DNA of 64,000 nt. Source: SAR202 cluster bacterium (GTDB taxonomy: Bacteria; Chloroflexota; Dehalococcoidia; Lucifugimonadales; OSU-TB39). Of this stretch, positions 41,533-50,578 are shown in pieces (the stretch's first letter is position 1; each line of letters begins with the position of its first letter). Under the pieces are notes generated by a model. That model searched no databases. It had not been told where the DNA came from and saw only the letters and a program-made list of their open reading frames with translations. The stretch spans positions 123,025-187,024 of the forward strand of contig VFGY01000016.1 in NCBI GenBank assembly GCA_009392195.1. Reading direction: 5' to 3'. The translations under genes and the position numbers were made by a program.

Positions 41533-42609
41533 TTATGGGTTACTTGCCATTGGAATTACGACCGATACTGTCTCAAGAGCAGGATTAGCAATGTGGACAT
41601 GAACTTTTTCGTCAGGAAAGACGTTTTCTCTAATCATGTTTCCTAAAACTGCTAACGTCTGTCTGGTTTCATCGTTATCGTACATGTTTTCATCTATTAT
41701 CAATTTAAATATGTACACATCTTTTTCGATTGTTAACAATCCACCCTTTTGTGATTCTACAGAAAAAACATTCCATGCTATAAGATAATCTAACAGTGAG
41801 TTTGCTTGATAATTGGTTACACTGGAAGAATGGAAAAGCTTGTTGTTTTCATATTCTAATAAACTGCCTAAGTCGTAATTTTGCACAACGGTTATAGGCC
41901 GTAATTGGTTATCTGTTATTTCTACGGCTACACTGTATCCATCAAAGATTTTGGCTGAGGCTAGAGCAGAAAACATTTTCGCATTTGATGGGTCAGCCTC
42001 AAAATTTTTGTTGTTAGTTCGATAAATGTAAGTTTCATTGTTCTTGTCAAGTTGATCGAGGTTATCAGTTGCGCTAGTCCATAGTTCATTTGATTTAAGG
42101 TATTCAATGAATTTCTGTGATTCTTCCTCTGATATGTTTTTAGTATAAAAAAGTTCGTTATTATTGGATTCAGCTAATTTACCAAGTTGGCGCGGTGTTA
42201 CCGTTCTATATGGGGTCAAGTTAGCGTCTGCCAGAATTATTTCTAAAGTTGCGCCTTCTAGTATTTTTTGTGAAATCCGATTGGATAAAATATCAACATC
42301 AAGTATGACTTGTTCGTTAGATTCCAATTCAGGCATGACGTTTAAATGCAAGATGTATTTTTCTTTAGTTTTGTCGAGTCTTGCATCTGCAGATGAAGTT
42401 TCACCAAGATAGCCTATTTCATAAAGGTAGTCTCCGAGAGACTGAGCTTGATCCCTAGGAACATTTTTTGTGAAATATAAAGTAGTTTCACCAAAATTAA
42501 TTTCATTTTTGGTGATGTTAGTGCATCCATTTAATAAAACCAATGTGAAAGCTGCCAAGCTTACTACATAAAGCAAAACCGTAATATTGATTACCTTTGA
42601 TGTGTTCAT
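41533..42609 (-). CDS. Lipoprotein built of three tandem domains, unknown function
   Basis: A 358-residue predicted lipoprotein: signal peptide with lipobox LNGC (Cys 29), then three copies of a domain of about 100 residues beginning near residues 40, 148 and 253. Each copy opens with a strand and helix (TLYFTKNVPRDQAQSLGDYL; ELFYTKNISEEESQKFIEYL; KLFHSSSVTNYQANSLLDYL), then a Leu-x-Lys-x-x-x-x-Tyr-Ile strand, a polar helix (NAKMFSALASAKIFDG) and a closing strand of the form LTPYRTV, LRPITVV or LETVSVV. I do not recognise the family. Convergent with protein C of the GCEY family. Confidence 0.8.
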   Translation of the reverse strand: MNTSKVINITVLLYVVSLAAFTLVLLNGCTNITKNEINFGETTLYFTKNVPRDQAQSLGDYLYEIGYLGETSSADARLDKTKEKYILHLNVMPELESNEQVILDVDILSNRISQKILEGATLEIILADANLTPYRTVTPRQLGKLAESNNNELFYTKNISEEESQKFIEYLKSNELWTSATDNLDQLDKNNETYIYRTNNKNFEADPSNAKMFSALASAKIFDGYSVAVEITDNQLRPITVVQNYDLGSLLEYENNKLFHSSSVTNYQANSLLDYLIAWNVFSVESQKGGLLTIEKDVYIFKLIIDENMYDNDETRQTLAVLGNMIRENVFPDEKVHVHIANPALETVSVVIPMASNP

Positions 42610-42649
42610 ATCATAATGAAATTCTAATTGGCATTCAAAAACTTATGCA

Positions 42650-43636
42650 TTACTCCCAAGATGACATTTCGTCTCTAAGTTCACCAAGGTTCATGTTGTA
42701 GGCATTGATTGCGTTCTGCAAATGGCTGGTGGATTTAGCGCCTGCAAGTGCTGCAGTAACTGATGGATGAGACATCACCCAGCCCATAGCAAGTTGTGTT
42801 ATAGGTACACCTAGTTCATCAGCTTTGATTTTTAGTTTATCCACTATGTTGAAACTTCGGTCATTGAAATATATATCAATATGCCCTGGAGCTACGTCCA
42901 TACGCGTACCCTTAGGTATAGCATTCCTATCTCCTCTTATATATTTTCCGGTCAAAAACCCAGCGCCTAATGGGCTGTATGGCGTGATAGCAATCTGCTC
43001 CTTTACGCATATAGGGAAAACATCATTCTCTGCATCTGGTACAGCAAGGTTGTAGTTCGGTTGCATTATTTCAAATCTTCTGTATCCATTTTTTGTTGCT
43101 TCATCAAGCATCTCTTCAATTTGGTCGCCACTGTAATTTGAACCTCCAAACACCGTTATTTTTCCAAGATTAGCTTGTTCGTCTAAGGCTCCTAGTGATT
43201 CAGCTATTGGTGTATTGACATCTGGAGAATGAATTTTGTAAATGTCGACATAATCGGTACCTAATCTTTCTAAACTAGCATCAAGAGCAGTTTTGATTTG
43301 TTCAGGACGAGCTTTACCACCGCTAATTTTAGTGCATAGTTCAATATCTTTTCTTGAACCTCTAGCTTTCATCCATCGACCGATTATAAGTTCAGATGAA
43401 CTCATTTCAGTACTTTTTTCTCTTATATCGGTAGTACCATCTGCCTGTTTCCTTCCCTCATAAGAATTACCGCCACCATATGCTTCTGCGGTATCAAAAA
43501 AAGTTATGCCGTTTTCTACAGCATAGTCCATAATTTCAAAAGCCGTGTCTTGATCTATTTCTCTTCCAAAAGTTGTAGTACCTAAACCGATTGCGCTAAT
43601 TTCCACATCTGACGTTCCCACTTGTTTTCTGTCCAT
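42650..43636 (-). CDS. Aldo/keto reductase
   Basis: A 328-residue NADPH-dependent aldo/keto reductase (Tas/YajO-like branch). The catalytic tetrad is represented by Asp and Tyr in FFDTAEAYGGG near residue 47, Lys in ELCTKISGGKA near 100 and His in YKIHSPD near 133. Cofactor-binding ITPYSPLGAGFLTGK near 220 and VTAALAGAKSTSHL near 298 are present. GGAG precedes the ATG. Single gene, divergent from an aminotransferase. Substrate cannot be named. Confidence 0.93.
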   Translation of the reverse strand: MDRKQVGTSDVEISAIGLGTTTFGREIDQDTAFEIMDYAVENGITFFDTAEAYGGGNSYEGRKQADGTTDIREKSTEMSSSELIIGRWMKARGSRKDIELCTKISGGKARPEQIKTALDASLERLGTDYVDIYKIHSPDVNTPIAESLGALDEQANLGKITVFGGSNYSGDQIEEMLDEATKNGYRRFEIMQPNYNLAVPDAENDVFPICVKEQIAITPYSPLGAGFLTGKYIRGDRNAIPKGTRMDVAPGHIDIYFNDRSFNIVDKLKIKADELGVPITQLAMGWVMSHPSVTAALAGAKSTSHLQNAINAYNMNLGELRDEMSSWE

Positions 43637-43965
43637 TTTCGACTCCTGCTTTTATACTTTTGTAATACGTGAATGTTGGTAATACTTAAAGTAGTTTAGT
43701 ATTTGATTGGTTCGTAATTGTATCTTATTGTCCTATAATAGAAAACTTTGATTTATTCAATTTCATGTATGCAATGAATAATCGTAAGATAATCTACTAC
43801 TATATACTCTAATTGATGCAACAAAGCGGTGTTGTTTGAATACATTTGAAATAAATAGCTGCTTCCATTGTTTTAAATAAAAAAATGTATATACTTGTAA
43901 TCCGTAATGCGGTAGCTCTTTGTACGCAAATAAATTTGTGATTTTAAATGCATAAGGAGATATAT
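43637..43965. other. 329-bp AT-rich intergenic region
   Basis: Between an aldo/keto reductase (minus) and an aminotransferase (plus). I see TATAAT near 43734 with a poor -35, and the inverted pair AATACT/AGTATT near 43681-43701. I see no convincing gene or RNA. Confidence 0.4.
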
Positions 43966-44868
43966 ATGTCAACTGAAAGAGTAGCGTATGTAAATGGTGA
44001 AATATTACCTGAGAGCCAAGCATCTGTATCTATAAACGATAGAGGATTCTTGTATGGAGATGCTGTTTTTGATACGACCCGTACATTCAATGGTGAAATA
44101 TTTAGACTGGAGCAGCATCTTGATAGATTTTACGAATCATTAAGATACATGCGAATAGATTCTCCTGTGGGTAAAGCTGAAATGAAAAACATCACATTGA
44201 ACGTTTTGAAAAAAAACCTTGAAATATTGCCAGATGGAGATGATTATTGGGTTTCACAACGAGTGAGTAGAGGGGTTAGAGGTTTGCCGGGTATAATGAA
44301 ACCTACTATCGTGGTTGAATGTTTTCCTTTACCCCTAGAAGAAAGAGCTGAATATTATAGAGATGGAATTAAGATGATAGCTTCATCAATTCGTCGCACT
44401 GCTCCTGAATCTTTAAGTCCTCGGGCGAAAATGCATAACTATATAAATTTAATTCAAGCAGAATTGGAAATTCAGTCTCAAGATTCCAAGGCATTAGCTT
44501 TATTGTTGGACGTTAACGGTAATTTATGTGAAGGCCATGGAGCCAATATATTTTTAGTGAAACAAGGTGTTATATATACTCCTAGAGAACAATTTGTATT
44601 AGCGGGAATCAGTAGACAAGTAACGATAGAGTTAGCTACTAATTTAGGCTATGAAATCAAAGAAACAGATTTGGACATATTTGACGCTTATACATCTGAT
44701 GAAATATTCGTTACTTCCACTAGCTTTTGTATTTGTCCGGTATCTTCGATTAATGGATTACAGGTTAAATCTCAAAATATACCTGGCGACGTTACCTTAG
44801 AATTACAGTCTGCTTATAGCAAATTAGTTAAAATGGATTTTGTAAAGCAATATTTGGATAAACTGTGA
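43966..44868 (+). CDS. Class IV aminotransferase (branched-chain type)
   Basis: A 300-residue PLP-dependent fold-type IV aminotransferase (IlvE/Dat/PabC group). VNGEILPESQASVSINDRGFLYGDAVFDTTRTF in parts at residues 5-37 is the N-terminal signature. The PLP lysine lies in RAKMHNYINLIQAELE near 145, then GNLCEGHGANIFLV near 187 and YTPREQFVLAGISRQVTIEL near 205. AAGGAG sits 7 bp before the ATG at 43966; an ATG at 43948 in frame is upstream of that site and is rejected. Followed after 51 bp by an HpcH/HpaI aldolase, probably in one operon. Confidence 0.92.
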   Translation: MSTERVAYVNGEILPESQASVSINDRGFLYGDAVFDTTRTFNGEIFRLEQHLDRFYESLRYMRIDSPVGKAEMKNITLNVLKKNLEILPDGDDYWVSQRVSRGVRGLPGIMKPTIVVECFPLPLEERAEYYRDGIKMIASSIRRTAPESLSPRAKMHNYINLIQAELEIQSQDSKALALLLDVNGNLCEGHGANIFLVKQGVIYTPREQFVLAGISRQVTIELATNLGYEIKETDLDIFDAYTSDEIFVTSTSFCICPVSSINGLQVKSQNIPGDVTLELQSAYSKLVKMDFVKQYLDKL

Positions 44869-44919
44869 TATTACCAAGCAATAGTATAAAAGGATTATGG
44901 GAATTAAAAGGAGTTACAA

Positions 44920-45717
44920 GTGAGAAGAAATAAATTACGTGAATTAATTGATGCAGATAAGCCTAGTTTTGCTATGAATGTGACAGTTGATTCTCCCGAT
45001 GTTGTTGAAATAATAGGTAAGACTGGTTTGGTAGACTATATAGAATTTGAAGCAGAATATATGCCATATAGTCTTCATTCCTTGGATAATTTAGCTAGAG
45101 TGACAGAGTTGTATGGTATGACTTCGATTATTAAAATCGATAAAGAAAATCAAGGCTTTACTGCTAGCAGAGCTCTTGGTTCTGGTTTTCAAAACATTCT
45201 TTTCACAGACGTTAAAAGTGTAAGTGATGCTGAAAAATGTGTTGCCTCGGTTAGGCCTGATGGAAATTCAGATCTTGGACATTTTAGTTCCGCTGATAGA
45301 AGATTCGCATCTTATGGATTAGAAAGTGGCACCAAGGAATATGTGAAGTACTTAAATGATAGCGTAATTTGTTTAATGATTGAAAAAAAAGGTGCAGTTG
45401 AAAATTTGAGAGAAATTTTGGCAGTTTCCGGTGTCGACATGATTTGTTTTGGCGGTAATGACTATTCAATGAGCATAGGTAAACCTGGGTTTGTTAGAAC
45501 AAATCCTAAAGAAGTAAAGAAGGTCGAACTAGAAGTAATCAAGATTGCTATTGAAATGGGCGTTACTCCAAGACCTAGTATAGGTTCTCCTGAACAGGTA
45601 GCTCAGTATATGGAATTGGGTGTGAAACATTTTTGCATGGGAAATGATTTGATAAATCTATATAGTTGGGTCAACAAAAACTTTGAAGAATTGAGAAGGT
45701 TAGTGGAAAAAGGCTAA
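44920..45717 (+). CDS. HpcH/HpaI aldolase family protein
   Basis: A 265-residue class II pyruvate-type aldolase (HpcH/HpaI/citrate-lyase beta family), which cleaves 2-keto-3-deoxy acids or forms the reverse. Seen are FAMNVTVDSPDVVEIIG near residue 18, YIEFEAEYMPYSL near 40 (usual D-x-E-H), IIKIDKEN near 70, LMIEKKGAVENL near 150 (metal Glu) and MICFGGNDYSMSIG near 176 (usual D-x-x-x-x-DLS). The canonical His after the first acidic residue is replaced, so activity may differ. GTG start with AAAAGGAG upstream. Confidence 0.85.
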   Translation: MRRNKLRELIDADKPSFAMNVTVDSPDVVEIIGKTGLVDYIEFEAEYMPYSLHSLDNLARVTELYGMTSIIKIDKENQGFTASRALGSGFQNILFTDVKSVSDAEKCVASVRPDGNSDLGHFSSADRRFASYGLESGTKEYVKYLNDSVICLMIEKKGAVENLREILAVSGVDMICFGGNDYSMSIGKPGFVRTNPKEVKKVELEVIKIAIEMGVTPRPSIGSPEQVAQYMELGVKHFCMGNDLINLYSWVNKNFEELRRLVEKG

Positions 45718-45728
45718 CTTTCAATAAG

Positions 45729-46706
45729 TCAGTCACGGGTAGCTTGATATATTTCGTCAAGCCATACGACCATTTCTGCGGTAGCATCATTCCTTAAATT
45801 TGGTTCTCCTACCGAATGCCAGCTGCCATCACTAGCTTGTTGAGAAATAATATTTGAACCGATTTTTTCAGATAAATTCTTGTAAGTTTCTTTAGAAGTC
45901 AATGTATAAAGTACTGAAGCCGCCCATGCAACTTTACCTGCCCTTAATAGGTTAAGCAAATGGTCCGAAGCGGTTTCAGCAAATTCCATGTATTTTATAC
46001 TGAGTGTGAGCCACTGTTGGTCCAGTGTTGCCTGATATAGTCTTGCCAGGAATCCTGCTGCAATTCCTGGATGAAAAAAAAACTGATCACCATCATTAGC
46101 ATTTACCAGTACATAGCGTATTGGGTCGGTTTTATCTACATTGGTATATAATCCTTGAGACCTACTGTAGACTGTATATAATTTTTGAGGATAATTCGGT
46201 TGAAGCTCCATTAGCCTTTTCATCCAAGTGCCAACACCTAGGGCAATGTCTAAATGTCCTGTATAAAGAGCAGCTTGGCCGCAGCCACTTGTTACCCAAA
46301 GATCTTGTTTTGTTGTACTTGATATATCAGTTATGCTTGAGTAAAACCCTCCACTTTCAGAATCCCAGAATTGCCTTAGATATTGCATGCCTTTTTGAGC
46401 TAAATCAAATTGACCAAGTCTTTGAGCACCAATAATAATCCAGCTATTAAAGTAGAGGTAATAGTATGGAGTATCACCTTTTGGTCTTGGGCCGAAATCT
46501 CCATTAGGTTCAAATCCGTTTTTTCTTATCCAATCAATTAGCATATTGGCTGATTGACTTCTTCCAGAAACTTGTAATGCGGAAGGTACTTTGTAATAAT
46601 CTGTCACTCCAGCTTCTGGGTTCCCAAACTGGCCGTTAGGGGATAATTGGTTTAAAAGGTATAGTACCCCTTTTTCTCTTCCCTGTTTGAATAATTCAGA
46701 TTTCAT
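45729..46706 (-). CDS. Alpha/alpha-toroid (terpene-cyclase-fold-like) protein
   Basis: A 325-residue soluble protein made of repeated helix pairs with glycine/tryptophan turns: GVLYLLNQLSPNGQFG near residue 14, DWIRKNGFEPNGDFG near 58, WDSESGGFYSS near 113, FHPGIAAGFLARLYQ near 217 and SQQASDGSWHSVGEP near 289. This is the alpha/alpha-barrel pattern of terpenoid cyclases, prenyltransferase beta subunits and unsaturated hydrolases, but no DxDD or zinc motif is visible. It lies 18 bp downstream of a penicillin acylase gene on the same strand. Function unknown. Confidence 0.7.
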   Translation of the reverse strand: MKSELFKQGREKGVLYLLNQLSPNGQFGNPEAGVTDYYKVPSALQVSGRSQSANMLIDWIRKNGFEPNGDFGPRPKGDTPYYYLYFNSWIIIGAQRLGQFDLAQKGMQYLRQFWDSESGGFYSSITDISSTTKQDLWVTSGCGQAALYTGHLDIALGVGTWMKRLMELQPNYPQKLYTVYSRSQGLYTNVDKTDPIRYVLVNANDGDQFFFHPGIAAGFLARLYQATLDQQWLTLSIKYMEFAETASDHLLNLLRAGKVAWAASVLYTLTSKETYKNLSEKIGSNIISQQASDGSWHSVGEPNLRNDATAEMVVWLDEIYQATRD

Positions 46707-46724
46707 GTTGAATCCTGTAGGATT

Positions 46725-49097
46725 TTATTTTGATGTTAATTGCAATTTGCTATTGGCTTCCAATTTGACTTGTTCTAAATCTAAAGGTAGGAAATGGTGA
46801 TTGCCTGAAATCCAATCAGAGAGTTGATCACCGTAATGAGGACTGCCAGGATGTCCAGATTGCCCACAGGAATCGCTAGCCCATATTCCACTTGGGGTTT
46901 CACTCAAATCTGCGTTATGTCTCCAGTTGGCTCCTATAGATGCAAGATAGTTGGGGTCGTAGCCTGTATTACAGACCGTTATCCCGTTACCACTTACAGG
47001 ATCTCCCCCAGTGTCAAGTAACTTGCCTAGGTCTCCTATTGTTGAGAGTTTATGTGGAAGGTTGATTTTATGGATTTTTCCCCAATACCACTCAGCCATG
47101 TTTGGTCCAATTTGATCGGTTAATTTAGATATTGTTGAATGCATAGCTTCTATAATTGTATTTTGCCTAGTGTCTTTTTCGAACCATCCATGTTGGTCAT
47201 CTTTTAGGAGCTTTACGGATAAACCCGAGATTGCTTGAGAAATCAAAGGGACTGATTTTTTTTCGAACCGTTCCGCAGCTACTAATTCGCACCATGTTGC
47301 AAAAAATATCTCAAATATAGATGCTGCTACGGAATCAGTACTCATCTCTGCGTTCCAACTTTTTAAATGATTAGTAGCATCCGATATTTTTGGGTCAGAT
47401 GAAAATTCAAGAGATTTTATTAGATGAGGCAATACTTCTACTGCTCTCATCGATGTGACATCTAATTGCATTTTGGCAAAATCTTCCCTAGTAAAATTAG
47501 ATTTTAATTCCAGCATTTGTCTTATTCTAAGAGCTCTGTATCCACTATTCCAAACCCCTGATAATGGATAGGGATAATCTTCCGGTGCGAGTCGGTTATT
47601 AGCTGATCTAGCATATCCTTCTGATGGGTTGTAAATTGAAGGCATATATTTTTTTGGTATGGATGTTTGCCAAGAACTTTCGGGGTCAGAACCATCTCTG
47701 AACCGCCTATTCCAATTGTTTCTTATCGGAATATTTCCAGTACTTTGGTAGCATATGTCGCCTTTATTGTCGCCTATAACAAAACTCCATGTTGGAACCT
47801 CCCAATTTTCCAAAGATTTAATTCCTTCTTTACACGTTTTTGATTTATTTAAATCAAGCAAGCAGGTCAGTTCGTCGCTAAATTGGAAACCTACCCATTT
47901 GAGGGAAACCGGACCTAAGTTTTTTAAAGGTTCCGGAAGTAAATGATCGACTATGGGGCCGTTTCTTGTGGTTATCAAATTAATAACATGGTCGTTACTG
48001 TTTTTTACCTTTATTGAAATTTGTTTTGTTTGTGATTTTTCCCACTTGCCATCGTATAAAAACATATTGGGATTATTTTCGTCTGGGGTTTCTTTATAGA
48101 GATCTCTTTGAGCACATATATTGTTAGTAACACCCCATGCAATGCTTTCATTTCTTCCAAAAATTATTCCGGGAAACCCAACGTAGCCGGCTCCTGCTGT
48201 ATTAAACCCAGCGCCTGAAAAATGTGCTTCGTACCAGCAGTTAGGAGAGGTGAACGCTATATGAGGGTCACTAGCCACCATAGGAGCATTATTTTGAGAT
48301 TTACTAGCGTTGATTACCCAGTTGTTACTTCCTTGTCCTTCATTTGGCTCACTAATTACTCCCCCGTTATTATTTCCGGCATTTAAGTCTGGTTGATAAT
48401 ATCCTTTTGGAACTATAGTTTCACTCTCAGCTTCTCCGGCAATGAATTCTTGGTATAAGTTTTCGTTTTGCAGAACACGTTTTGCATATTCTGGGATAGC
48501 TATTACTGGTAACCTTCCGGTTAGATACCATCTGAATTCTGCTAGGATAGCTATAGAATCTTTTGGTGTCCACTTTTCTGGTTTGTAATCTAATATGTCA
48601 AATTCAATTGGTAATAAATCGCTTTCTTGTATTAGAGAATTTATTCCTTCTGAGAATGCCGATAATTTTACGAGGGTTTCTTCGGGTAAACTATTAATTT
48701 CATTTTCAGCGATAGTTTCTAATCCAACCGTTTTAGATACTGTGTCTTGTTCTACTTCGCTTGTGCCAAGGATTTCTGAAAGTCTACCCAGCGCTCTTCT
48801 TTTGAAATAATCCATTTGCCATAATCTATCTTGTGCCATTGCATATCCATATGCGAAAAAAAGTGACTCTGTATTCGAACCATGAATATGAGGAACTCCC
48901 CATTTATCTCTATATATTTGTGCAGAACCATTTTTGAGCAATAGCTTATTTCCATCAGTTAAAGGTAGTCTTGATTTAGTTTCAGATTTCCACCACGAAT
49001 CGAACTGTGAACTCGTAATGTTTTGATCTTTACATATTTGCGCAATACTTTTTCCTAAACCAAGTTGTTTTAAAATTTGTTTTGAATCAGATTTCAA
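46725..49097 (-). CDS. Penicillin acylase family protein with N-terminal HTH-like segment
   Basis: A 790-residue Ntn-hydrolase of the penicillin/AHL acylase family, which cleaves amides to free a carboxylate. The expected autocleavage serine is Ser 257 in EGQGSNNWVINASK, with VASDPHIAF, SPNCWYEAHFSG and FPGIIFGRNESIAWGVTNN in parts following. The catalytic Asn/Arg region is YARSANNRL near 490. There is no signal peptide. The first 45 residues (ILKQLGLGKSIAQIC then ITSSQFDSWWKSE) look like a helix-turn-helix. The start is TTG at 49097 with AAGGA upstream. Likely cytoplasmic, unlike classical secreted acylases. Confidence 0.88.
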   Translation of the reverse strand: MKSDSKQILKQLGLGKSIAQICKDQNITSSQFDSWWKSETKSRLPLTDGNKLLLKNGSAQIYRDKWGVPHIHGSNTESLFFAYGYAMAQDRLWQMDYFKRRALGRLSEILGTSEVEQDTVSKTVGLETIAENEINSLPEETLVKLSAFSEGINSLIQESDLLPIEFDILDYKPEKWTPKDSIAILAEFRWYLTGRLPVIAIPEYAKRVLQNENLYQEFIAGEAESETIVPKGYYQPDLNAGNNNGGVISEPNEGQGSNNWVINASKSQNNAPMVASDPHIAFTSPNCWYEAHFSGAGFNTAGAGYVGFPGIIFGRNESIAWGVTNNICAQRDLYKETPDENNPNMFLYDGKWEKSQTKQISIKVKNSNDHVINLITTRNGPIVDHLLPEPLKNLGPVSLKWVGFQFSDELTCLLDLNKSKTCKEGIKSLENWEVPTWSFVIGDNKGDICYQSTGNIPIRNNWNRRFRDGSDPESSWQTSIPKKYMPSIYNPSEGYARSANNRLAPEDYPYPLSGVWNSGYRALRIRQMLELKSNFTREDFAKMQLDVTSMRAVEVLPHLIKSLEFSSDPKISDATNHLKSWNAEMSTDSVAASIFEIFFATWCELVAAERFEKKSVPLISQAISGLSVKLLKDDQHGWFEKDTRQNTIIEAMHSTISKLTDQIGPNMAEWYWGKIHKINLPHKLSTIGDLGKLLDTGGDPVSGNGITVCNTGYDPNYLASIGANWRHNADLSETPSGIWASDSCGQSGHPGSPHYGDQLSDWISGNHHFLPLDLEQVKLEANSKLQLTSK

Positions 49098-49131
49098 TTT
49101 CGTTTCCTTTTGTTTTTAAATTTAGCTTAAT

Positions 49132-50076
49132 TTACCATGACGGATTTACGTCAGAGCCATTATTAGTAGTGATTCTTGTGATTTCCGATGTTTTTAATTC
49201 GATAATGTAAATATCTTGATTCCCATCTCTAGTTGAAACGAATGTTAGCTTATTCCCTGAACTATTCCATTTAGGGTTAGTATCCCAACCAGGATGATAT
49301 GTTATGCGTTGAATTTTGTTTGTGTCCAACTCTAATGTGTATATATCTAGGTTTTTTTCTTCTTCAATTGAAGAATGAAATGCTAAGTATTTACCATTTG
49401 GAGACAAGCTAGGAGCGAATTTGTTTTGAGGAGAGTCGGTTAATTGTGATGGTTCAAGAATTTCAGGATCTATGGAATATATTTCAAAAGTTCCTGTGAC
49501 GTTAGAAGCATATAAAATATTATTGTTTTTTGTCGACCAGCTGGGATCTTTTTCTTGGAATTCACTATCTATTATCTGTTTCAAATTATTCTCGACGGTA
49601 TCTATTGTGTATATTCCTGAAGACCCTGAACGATAGGAAGTAAAAGCAATTGTTTTTGCATCTGGAGACCAGCTTGGCTGAGTATCGTGTAGATTTGTTA
49701 ATCTGCTTATTTTTGTTCCATTTAAATTAGAAATATATATGAATCTTCCGTTTTCTTTCGTCTGTACAAAAGCGATTTTTGTTTTGTCAGGTGACCAAGA
49801 TGGTTCTGAACCCCCGGTTGGTAATGGAATTAGGTTTCGTTGGTTAGGTTGTTCAGGGTTTATTGTAAATATCCGGACCAATGCAGTATCACCAGAGTCG
49901 TCATTTATCGTTTGGGAGGCATATATTATAGAGTTTGCATTAATTTTTGTAGGATCGACTATATTTTCAGATTGAGTTTTGCAGTTAGTGGTAAATACTA
50001 TCAATAAACTGAAAGTTGTTAATCCCCAATAATGCAATTTATTTTTTTTAAGAAATTTTGTTAAAGATTTAATCAT
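49132..50076 (-). CDS. TolB-like beta-propeller lipoprotein
   Basis: A 314-residue predicted lipoprotein: a basic start, a hydrophobic helix and lipobox TTNC near residue 32. It contains WD40-like (PD40) repeats, each read as x-P-S-W-S-P-D-x-x-x-I-A-F: EPSWSPDKTKIAF, QPSWSPDAKTIAF, DPSWSTKNNNILY, APSLSPNGKYLAF and NPKWNSSGNKLTF, ending NPSW. About six blades make one propeller. Such proteins serve as scaffolds or sensors; without Tol-Pal partners here the role is unknown. Between TrmL and the penicillin acylase gene on the same strand. Confidence 0.88.
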   Translation of the reverse strand: MIKSLTKFLKKNKLHYWGLTTFSLLIVFTTNCKTQSENIVDPTKINANSIIYASQTINDDSGDTALVRIFTINPEQPNQRNLIPLPTGGSEPSWSPDKTKIAFVQTKENGRFIYISNLNGTKISRLTNLHDTQPSWSPDAKTIAFTSYRSGSSGIYTIDTVENNLKQIIDSEFQEKDPSWSTKNNNILYASNVTGTFEIYSIDPEILEPSQLTDSPQNKFAPSLSPNGKYLAFHSSIEEEKNLDIYTLELDTNKIQRITYHPGWDTNPKWNSSGNKLTFVSTRDGNQDIYIIELKTSEITRITTNNGSDVNPSW

Positions 50077-50093
50077 TTTATTAAGTGATCTAG

Positions 50094-50570
50094 CTAATTT
50101 ACATTGTCAAAAGGTTGGCTAGTTACGAATTGTAATTGCCTCCAAGCTTCATAAGAGACTATTGCTACTGCATTGGATAAATTCAAACTTCTATTTTCGG
50201 GTTGCATGGGTATCCTTATGGTGTTAGGTATGTAGTTTTTGATGTTGTTTGGCAATCCATTGTCTTCTGGTCCAAACAAGAGTGTATCTCCGATTCTGTA
50301 ATTTATGTCCGTATAGATGTGTGTCGCTGAAGTAGTGGTAGCAAAAATACGTGATATTTCATGTTTCTCAATAAAATTTGACAAAGAAGGATATGTTTGT
50401 ACATTGGACATGACTGAATAATCTAGAGCAGCTCTTTTCAGGTTCTTGTCATCCAATTTAAACCCTAGCGGTTCAATAAGGTGTAGTTTTGCTCCTATAT
50501 TGGAACATAACCGGATTATATTCCCTGTGTTATGTGGGATTAGAGGTTGATAAAGCAGAATGTTAAACAT
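50094..50570 (-). CDS. trmL: tRNA (cytidine(34)-2'-O)-methyltransferase
   Basis: A 158-residue SPOUT methyltransferase that methylates the 2'-OH of the wobble nucleotide in tRNA-Leu. The TrmL pattern is complete: LLYQPLIPHNTGNIIRLCSN at residues 5-24, LIEPLGFKLDDKNLKRAALDY in parts near 34, LLFGPEDNGLPN near 100 and RIPMQPENRSLNLSNAVAIV in parts near 120 (the knot). Length equals the family norm. It is 8 bp after an M19 dipeptidase gene on the same strand. Confidence 0.95.
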   Translation of the reverse strand: MFNILLYQPLIPHNTGNIIRLCSNIGAKLHLIEPLGFKLDDKNLKRAALDYSVMSNVQTYPSLSNFIEKHEISRIFATTTSATHIYTDINYRIGDTLLFGPEDNGLPNNIKNYIPNTIRIPMQPENRSLNLSNAVAIVSYEAWRQLQFVTSQPFDNVN

Positions 50571-50578
50571 CAGTTTTA

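Noticed and set aside
41517..41536. ATAACT/AGTTAT hairpin between convergent genes as a terminator
   Set aside because: The stem is short and A/T-rich and no T-run follows directly on either strand.
43763..44023. 86-codon minus-strand frame across the aminotransferase start
   Set aside because: It overlaps the ribosome site and start of a clear gene and has no recognisable feature.
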